Source: JANXVR01 sp034667405 (GTDB taxonomy: Bacteria; Actinomycetota; UBA4738; HRBIN12). From it: 9,745 nucleotides of DNA. A model generated the notes under the pieces. That model was not told the origin of the DNA. It saw nothing but the letters and a program-made list of their open reading frames with translations, and ran no database searches. This document shows positions 5,910 through 9,745 of this stretch, piece after piece; position 1 is the stretch's first letter, and each line of letters starts with the position of its first letter. The stretch is from contig JAXDJX010000008.1 in the NCBI GenBank assembly GCA_034667405.1, positions 1-9,745 on the forward strand. Direction: 5' to 3'. A program made the translations under genes and the position numbers.

Positions 5910-7595
5910 ATGGCAGAGTCGGTTCCCACCGTGCCGGATGATTCCGGTGCCCCCCGGCGTGGGCTGTTCGCCCGGCGCCACGAAACATCGTCCCCTGCCG
6001 AGCTCGGCGCCGACGATCCGGTTCGCGTGGTCTCACTTGACCAGGCGGTCGAGATCCGGCTCGAGGAGGGCCTGCACCGGATCGAGGATCAGACCGCCGC
6101 GCTGATGCGTGAGGTTGCGAGCGAGATGTGGCGCGGTTCCGGAGCCGATGCAGGCTTGGAGCAGGACCGCATCATCAACTTCCTCTCGCGCGACCAGGCC
6201 ATCCGCAGTCTGATCGCCTCGAGCGACGAGCGCTTCCAAACCATCGCGGTACGCACGGCGCGGCTGGAAGATTCACTTTCCGAACTCGCAGAATCCACGC
6301 GTGCCGTCCGTGAGGCGATCCAGCTGAGCGCCGACGCCATCCGGGAGATCGCCAACTCGCCAACGCTGCACGGGGTGGAGGCCGTTCGGACGGAACTCGA
6401 ACAGGTCGAGCGCCACATCGCCGCAACGTTCACGACGCTCCAGGCACGCGATCAGCTGCTCACCGACGGCATCCAGACGCGGGTGCGCGAGCACGGCGAA
6501 CTCATCGCCAACGAGACCGCCCGGATCGTCGAAGCCATGGAGGGCTACGTCCAAGCCGGCGCCGAAGCCGTGGGGCGGCTCGCCCAGCGGATGGAAGAGC
6601 ACGCCGTCACCTTCACCACGCAGGACCAGCTCATCTCCGAGCACATGCGCGAGGCCGTCGCCTCGCACGTAGGTCCCGTGAGCGAGCAGCTCGAACTCCT
6701 CTACGAGCGCGTCGGGATCCAGGCGCGCGCACTGGAGTCCCTTCAGACCGGGCTGGATGCTATGGCGCACGATCGCACTTCGGGTATCGCCGAGGTGCTC
6801 GAGGAGCGAACGATGGGCCTGGCCAAGCTCGTTCGTTCGGACTCGCAGGCACTCCACGGCCTCATCGAGGAGCGGATGGCGCAGCAGGCCGCGGTGTTCG
6901 AGGAGACGTTGGCCACCGTTACCACCGCAGCCATCGAACGCAGCATGGTGCAGCTCATGGAGAACCTCGATGTCAAGCTCGAGGAGCGGCTGCTCGGCAT
7001 CGCCGAGGTGGTCGCCGAACGGGTCGCCGCGCGCGCCACGGACACCGTGGGAGCCGCGGTGGCTGCGGGGATCGAGCAGACCGTCGACCAGCTGCGCACC
7101 TCCGTGGGAGCCATCGACGGGATCGACACGATGATGGCCGAATCCCAGCAGGCGACCGAAGAACGCCTGATGGTCCACATGGACGACAGGATGACCGCCA
7201 TCGCGAAGCTCATCCGCTCGGACAATCAGGCGCTGGCGAGCAAGCTCGAGACGTCAACGGCGGGATCGACGCAGGCAGCCGGTGGTCTCTCAGAGGCCGA
7301 TTCGGAATCGCTTCGACAGACCCTGCGCGCGGTCAAGGAACTGGAGGCTGGTCTCGCGAGCGACATGCTCGGCACGATGGACCGTCGCTTCCAGACGGTT
7401 TCGGACCAGCTCCACAACGAGAGCCAGTCCACCGCCGAGTCCATGATCAAGGTGGCCGAGGTCATCGGTGAGAAGATCGACCGACTGTCCGTCCGGATCG
7501 ACGAAGGCTACGGCAGCGACATCCAAGTCGTGGTCGACCGGATGGGGGACGCCATCAGGGCACTCTCCCGAACCTCCCGCCTCGACATGGACTAA
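5910..7595 (+). CDS. Uncharacterised long helical/coiled-coil protein
   Basis: I do not recognise a named family. The 561-residue product has no signal peptide or membrane helix. A short basic, Pro-containing N-terminus (PRRGLFARRHE, 15-25) precedes a helical rod from about 42 onward, rich in Glu, Ala, Gln, Arg and Leu with heptad-like spacing and almost no Pro or Cys. Degenerate repeats occur: ER-TMGLAKLVRSDSQAL (299-315), ER-LLGIAEVVAER (359-371) and DR-MTAIAKLIRSDNQAL (426-442), plus VAEVIGEK (515-522). The pattern resembles cytoplasmic scaffold or signalling coiled coils such as chemoreceptor cytoplasmic domains or polar scaffolds, but no specific motif supports a function. The ATG at 5910 was chosen because in-frame sequence upstream reads through the ligase gene and does not look like protein. 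The Shine-Dalgarno is weak (GAGG, 6 nt or more away). The position suggests co-expression with the ligase-like gene. Confidence 0.8.
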   Translation: MAESVPTVPDDSGAPRRGLFARRHETSSPAELGADDPVRVVSLDQAVEIRLEEGLHRIEDQTAALMREVASEMWRGSGADAGLEQDRIINFLSRDQAIRSLIASSDERFQTIAVRTARLEDSLSELAESTRAVREAIQLSADAIREIANSPTLHGVEAVRTELEQVERHIAATFTTLQARDQLLTDGIQTRVREHGELIANETARIVEAMEGYVQAGAEAVGRLAQRMEEHAVTFTTQDQLISEHMREAVASHVGPVSEQLELLYERVGIQARALESLQTGLDAMAHDRTSGIAEVLEERTMGLAKLVRSDSQALHGLIEERMAQQAAVFEETLATVTTAAIERSMVQLMENLDVKLEERLLGIAEVVAERVAARATDTVGAAVAAGIEQTVDQLRTSVGAIDGIDTMMAESQQATEERLMVHMDDRMTAIAKLIRSDNQALASKLETSTAGSTQAAGGLSEADSESLRQTLRAVKELEAGLASDMLGTMDRRFQTVSDQLHNESQSTAESMIKVAEVIGEKIDRLSVRIDEGYGSDIQVVVDRMGDAIRALSRTSRLDMD

Positions 7596-7619
7596 CGAGC
7601 CTCCCGCGCGAGCCCTCAA

Positions 7620-7644
7620 GGGCCGGCCCCGAAGGGGCCGGCCC
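7620..7644. terminator. GC-rich perfect hairpin between convergent genes
   Basis: An 11-bp perfect inverted repeat (GGGCCGGCCCC and its complement) flanks a 3-nt loop. It lies 24 nt after the coiled-coil stop and 5 nt after the hadB stop on the other strand. No T-run follows on either strand, so it is a T-poor, probably bidirectional terminator or RNA-stabilising end, as is common in GC-rich actinobacteria. Confidence 0.65.
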
Positions 7645-7649
7645 GTTCG

Positions 7650-8069
7650 CTAGCGGAGTCTGATCAACGCCTCACCCCGCCGGATCGGGTACTCCGTGGT
7701 GCCATCCCGTTCCACCGTGACCCACGTCTCGAGCGTGACCGTCCCAGCCGCCGGATCCACGGCGCGCACCCTTCCTCCGGCCACGAGTTCCTCACCCATG
7801 AAGACCGGTGCCCGGAAGCCCGCGGTCATCCGGGTCACCCGGGCCGGATCACCCGCCCAGGCGACCAGGCACGACGCCAGGTGCCCCATCGTGAACATGC
7901 CGTGCGCGAGGATCCCCGGGAACCCCACCCGCTGGGCGAACGCATCGTCCTGATGCAAGGGGTTCTGATCGCCTCCGGCGTCGGCGTATGCCTTCACGTC
8001 TTCGCGGGTCACCACTCGGCGGAGTTCCGGGATCTCGTCTCCGGGTTGCACCGACGGAGAGATGGTCAC
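7650..8069 (-). CDS. hadB: MaoC-like (R)-hydroxyacyl dehydratase, HadB-type subunit
   Basis: This 139-residue single hot-dog protein carries the hydratase-2 motif YADAGGDQNPLHQDDAFA (28-45). The catalytic pair D34 and H39 is intact, followed by GFPGILAHGMFTMG (49-62), the helix bearing the oxyanion hole. HadB is the catalytic partner in the (3R)-hydroxyacyl-ACP dehydratase heterodimer that works in fatty-acid elongation (the mycolic-acid FAS-II system in Mycobacterium). In a lineage without mycolates the substrate could be ordinary or branched acyl chains. The start is GTG at 8069, overlapping the hadA stop as GTGA, so the two subunits are translationally coupled. The genes sit between rpmG and trpT as in mycobacteria, but no hadC is present. 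Length matches M. tuberculosis HadB. Confidence 0.9.
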   Translation of the reverse strand: MTISPSVQPGDEIPELRRVVTREDVKAYADAGGDQNPLHQDDAFAQRVGFPGILAHGMFTMGHLASCLVAWAGDPARVTRMTAGFRAPVFMGEELVAGGRVRAVDPAAGTVTLETWVTVERDGTTEYPIRRGEALIRLR

Positions 8070-8452
8070 TGCGGGTCCCGTTCGATCATCACGTTCGTTG
8101 CCGTCGCCACACGCTCCCCGTCGTCGCCGATGGCATCCATAACCACGGTCATGAAGCCGTTGCCCCCTTTGATCCGAATCGACTCGATACGCGGGCGGAT
8201 GCGGAGGCGCTCGCCTTCCTGTAGGGGACGGACGTACTCGTATTCCTGGCTGGCATGCAAGACCCGGGAGAAGTCCAACTGGAGGTGGGGATCGTCGAGC
8301 ACTGCAGGGAGCGCGGCGAACTCGGCCGCGGTGAGGAATGTCGGTGGAACCCCCGTTTCCTGACCGAACACCTTCCGGAACGCGGCCACTCGGACGGGAT
8401 CGAGCACGAACTCCACCTCCGGGTAGATGGTGCCCTCCGCGGCGGGATTCAT
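8066..8452 (-). CDS. hadA: MaoC N-terminal-type dehydratase subunit, HadA-like
   Basis: This 128-residue hot-dog protein matches the MaoC_dehydrat_N/FAS1-like dehydratase family. Visible markers are a VPPTF segment (35-39), VLHASQEYEYVRPLQEGERL (64-83), equivalent to the LHGEQ..Y.RP...G.. region of HadA, and a C-terminal strand GERVATATNVMIERD. It lacks the catalytic D/H pair, as expected for the substrate-holding subunit that pairs with HadB. It is shorter than the roughly 158 residues of M. tuberculosis HadA. The ATG at 8452 is the first in-frame start and has no Shine-Dalgarno; TAGCCT lies 7 nt upstream, pointing to a leaderless mRNA. It diverges from the response regulator across a 102-nt gap. 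Confidence 0.87.
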   Translation of the reverse strand: MNPAAEGTIYPEVEFVLDPVRVAAFRKVFGQETGVPPTFLTAAEFAALPAVLDDPHLQLDFSRVLHASQEYEYVRPLQEGERLRIRPRIESIRIKGGNGFMTVVMDAIGDDGERVATATNVMIERDPQ

Positions 8453-8459
8453 GTGCCCG

Positions 8460-8465
8460 AGGCTA
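8460..8465 (-). promoter_or_regulatory. Candidate -10 (TAGCCT) for hadAB
   Basis: On the minus strand TAGCCT ends 7 nt before the hadA ATG, with CGGGCAC between. This suits a leaderless transcript starting at or near the ATG. It gives hadAB its own promoter, needed because the plus-strand regulator gene separates it from tuf-rpmG. No -35 element was recognised. Confidence 0.45.
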
Positions 8466-8541
8466 CCAACGCCGTGTGTGGGACATCTGGGGTAGGGAGA
8501 AATCCCCCGCTGGGCTACATGAATGGGGGCATGGTCGGGCC

Positions 8542-8547
8542 TAGCAT
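8542..8547 (+). promoter_or_regulatory. Candidate -10 (TAGCAT) for the response regulator
   Basis: TAGCAT ends 7 nt before the ATG at 8555 and the intervening CAACACG has no Shine-Dalgarno, again the leaderless pattern. This supports 8555 over the in-frame ATGs at 8519 and 8531. Confidence 0.45.
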
Positions 8548-8554
8548 CAACACG

Positions 8555-9265
8555 ATGGCAACGAGGGGGAACATCAAAGTGGTCATCGCCGACGATCACC
8601 TGTCGTTCGGCGAGGCGTTGCAGGTCGCATTGGATCTCGAGCGCGACCTTGTCGTCATCGGTGTCGTGACCGATGGGGCGGCAGCATTCGACGCAGCGCT
8701 GGCGGAGGAACCCGACGTGGTCCTGGTGGATCTGGACATGCCGGGCGTCGACGGGATCGAGGTCGCGAAGCGTCTCCGGCAAGCCGATGCATCTCCCGCC
8801 GTCGTCCTTCTCACGTCCGATGACGACAACCTGGCGCTCGCTCGCGCGGTGCAAGCCGGGGCACGCGGACTCGTCGCGAAGACCGAACCGGTGGAGGCGT
8901 TCGCCGACGCTGTGCGCCGGGCGCACCGCGGTGATCCGCTGCACGCAAGCAGCGATGTGGAGGATTCGTTCCGACGGCTCCGCAAGCAGCGAGCCCGCGA
9001 CGGCCACCTCTCTGACCGGTTGGACCGCCTGACGCCGCGAGAGCTCCAGATCCTCCAGCTCATGGCGGATGGCTTCACGCCCGAAGAGCTCAGCGCCGAC
9101 CTGGGGATGAGCCGGCATACGCTTCGGACGCATACTCAGAACGTCTTGACCAAGCTCGGGGTACACACGAAGCTGGATGCCATCGTGGCGGCGATCCGCT
9201 TCGGGAAGGTCACAACGATCGATGTCTCCCGTGAGGAAGACCTCGAACCGAAGAACGTCGGCTAG
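8555..9265 (+). CDS. NarL/FixJ-family response regulator (REC + LuxR-type HTH)
   Basis: The product is 236 residues. The receiver domain (about 7-125) has the acid pocket D13-D14 (VVIADDH), phosphoacceptor D59 in VLVDLDMPGVDG, the switch T87 in VLLTSDD, and K109 in GLVAKT, so all key residues are intact. A charged linker (about 126-157) joins a LuxR-type helix-turn-helix: LTPRELQILQLMADG (159-173), EELSADLGMSRHTLRTHTQN (177-196), VLTKLGVHTKLDAIVAA. It should dimerise and bind DNA after phosphorylation by a histidine kinase. No kinase gene is in the window, so it is an orphan here. It diverges from hadAB and could plausibly control it, but no operator is demonstrated. Its stop is only 6 nt from the convergent rpmG stop. 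Confidence 0.92.
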   Translation: MATRGNIKVVIADDHLSFGEALQVALDLERDLVVIGVVTDGAAAFDAALAEEPDVVLVDLDMPGVDGIEVAKRLRQADASPAVVLLTSDDDNLALARAVQAGARGLVAKTEPVEAFADAVRRAHRGDPLHASSDVEDSFRRLRKQRARDGHLSDRLDRLTPRELQILQLMADGFTPEELSADLGMSRHTLRTHTQNVLTKLGVHTKLDAIVAAIRFGKVTTIDVSREEDLEPKNVG

Positions 9266-9271
9266 CGAACC

Positions 9272-9436
9272 TCAGCGCGTTTCGCGGTGCAGCGTGTGGC
9301 CCCGGCACCAACGGCAGTACTTCTTCAGCTCGATGCGGTCCCGGTCATTCACCTTGTTCTTGACCGTGTTGTAGTTGCGCCGCTTGCAATCTGTGCAGGC
9401 GAGCGTGATCTTCGGTCGGTTATCGGCCTTTGCCAT
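9272..9436 (-). CDS. rpmG: 50S ribosomal protein L33 (zinc-ribbon form)
   Basis: This 54-residue gene reads MAKADNRPKITLACTDCK at the N-terminus and ends HTLHRETR. Two CxxC pairs (C14/C17 and C41/C44) form the zinc knuckle, so this is the zinc-containing C+ paralogue rather than the zinc-free form induced by zinc starvation. L33 sits near the E site of the large subunit. The Shine-Dalgarno AAGGA overlaps the tuf stop codon (TAAGGA), 7 nt before the ATG and with a 10-nt intergenic gap, so it is co-transcribed with tuf. The end converges with the response regulator. Confidence 0.96.
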   Translation of the reverse strand: MAKADNRPKITLACTDCKRRNYNTVKNKVNDRDRIELKKYCRWCRGHTLHRETR

Positions 9437-9446
9437 CGCTCAGTCC

Positions 9447-9745
<299 letters not shown>

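Noticed and set aside
6273..7178. Minus-strand frame of 301 codons opposite the coiled-coil gene
   Set aside because: The Gly/His/Asp-rich composition is typical of antisense translation of Glu/Ala/Leu-rich coding sequence; no domain is seen.
8504..8529. CCCCC ... GGGGG inverted repeat upstream of the response regulator, as a possible operator
   Set aside because: It is a short homopolymer repeat with a 16-nt gap in GC-rich DNA, expected by chance, with no further symmetry.
8519..8533. Alternative ATG starts (8519, 8531) for the response regulator
   Set aside because: They add a short non-conserved tail before the receiver domain and lack well-spaced Shine-Dalgarno sequences; 8555 has the TAGCAT element 7 nt upstream.
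8453..9166. HadA open frame extending upstream across the response regulator
   Set aside because: It is antisense to a clear receiver/HTH protein with no hot-dog sequence, and the ATG at 8452 gives a normal domain start.

Overview
The window is a high-GC bacterial chromosome segment with actinobacterial character. Coding third positions are mostly G or C. NusG carries a long acidic/alanine-rich N-terminal extension, and SecE has a single membrane helix. The minus-strand order is tuf, rpmG, hadA, hadB, trpT, secE, nusG, rplK, rplA, then an L10 leader pointing to an rplJ just outside the window. From general knowledge this is the backbone of the translation/secretion locus of Mycobacterium and relatives (rpmG2-hadA-hadB-(hadC)-trpT-secE-nusG-rplK-rplA ... 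rplJ). The exact lineage cannot be fixed from sequence alone; an uncultured or Acidimicrobiia-like actinobacterium is a guess.

Layout, left to right. At 1-149 (minus) lie the promoter, the L10-binding leader and the intrinsic attenuator of rplJ(L). A SAM methyltransferase (186-833, plus) converges on a second SAM methyltransferase (863-1381, minus) that follows rplA. The run 4044->1455 (minus) is trpT-secE-nusG-rplK-rplA, tightly spaced and driven by a clear promoter at 4118-4089. A plus-strand pair comes next: an O-antigen-ligase/polymerase-like membrane protein (4175-5815) and a 561-residue helical, coiled-coil-like protein of unknown function (5910-7595). A perfect 11-bp GC hairpin (7620-7644) separates this pair from hadB and hadA (8069->7650 and 8452->8066, minus), hot-dog dehydratase subunits. 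A NarL/FixJ-type response regulator (8555-9265, plus) sits between hadA and rpmG (9436->9272, minus). The window ends inside tuf (9449 onward, minus).

The picture is a conserved minus-strand housekeeping backbone interrupted at three junctions by plus-strand accessory genes: one methyltransferase, the ligase/coiled-coil pair, and the response regulator. Three of those four genes, plus hadA, have a TAGNNT hexamer 6-7 nt before the ATG and no convincing Shine-Dalgarno, which suggests leaderless mRNAs. The core ribosomal genes instead have good Shine-Dalgarno sequences or translational coupling. The two methyltransferases, the ligase-like protein and the Had dehydratases all point to envelope glycan or lipid chemistry, but no shared pathway is demonstrated.

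The clearest regulatory system is the rplJ leader. The segment that forms the L10-binding stem can instead pair with the 5' arm and loop of the downstream terminator, giving a readable two-state attenuation switch. The least explained item is the coiled-coil protein with degenerate 60-67-residue repeats beside the ligase-like gene. No mobile element, CRISPR array or integration site was seen, and no gene-free stretch exceeds 300 bases.
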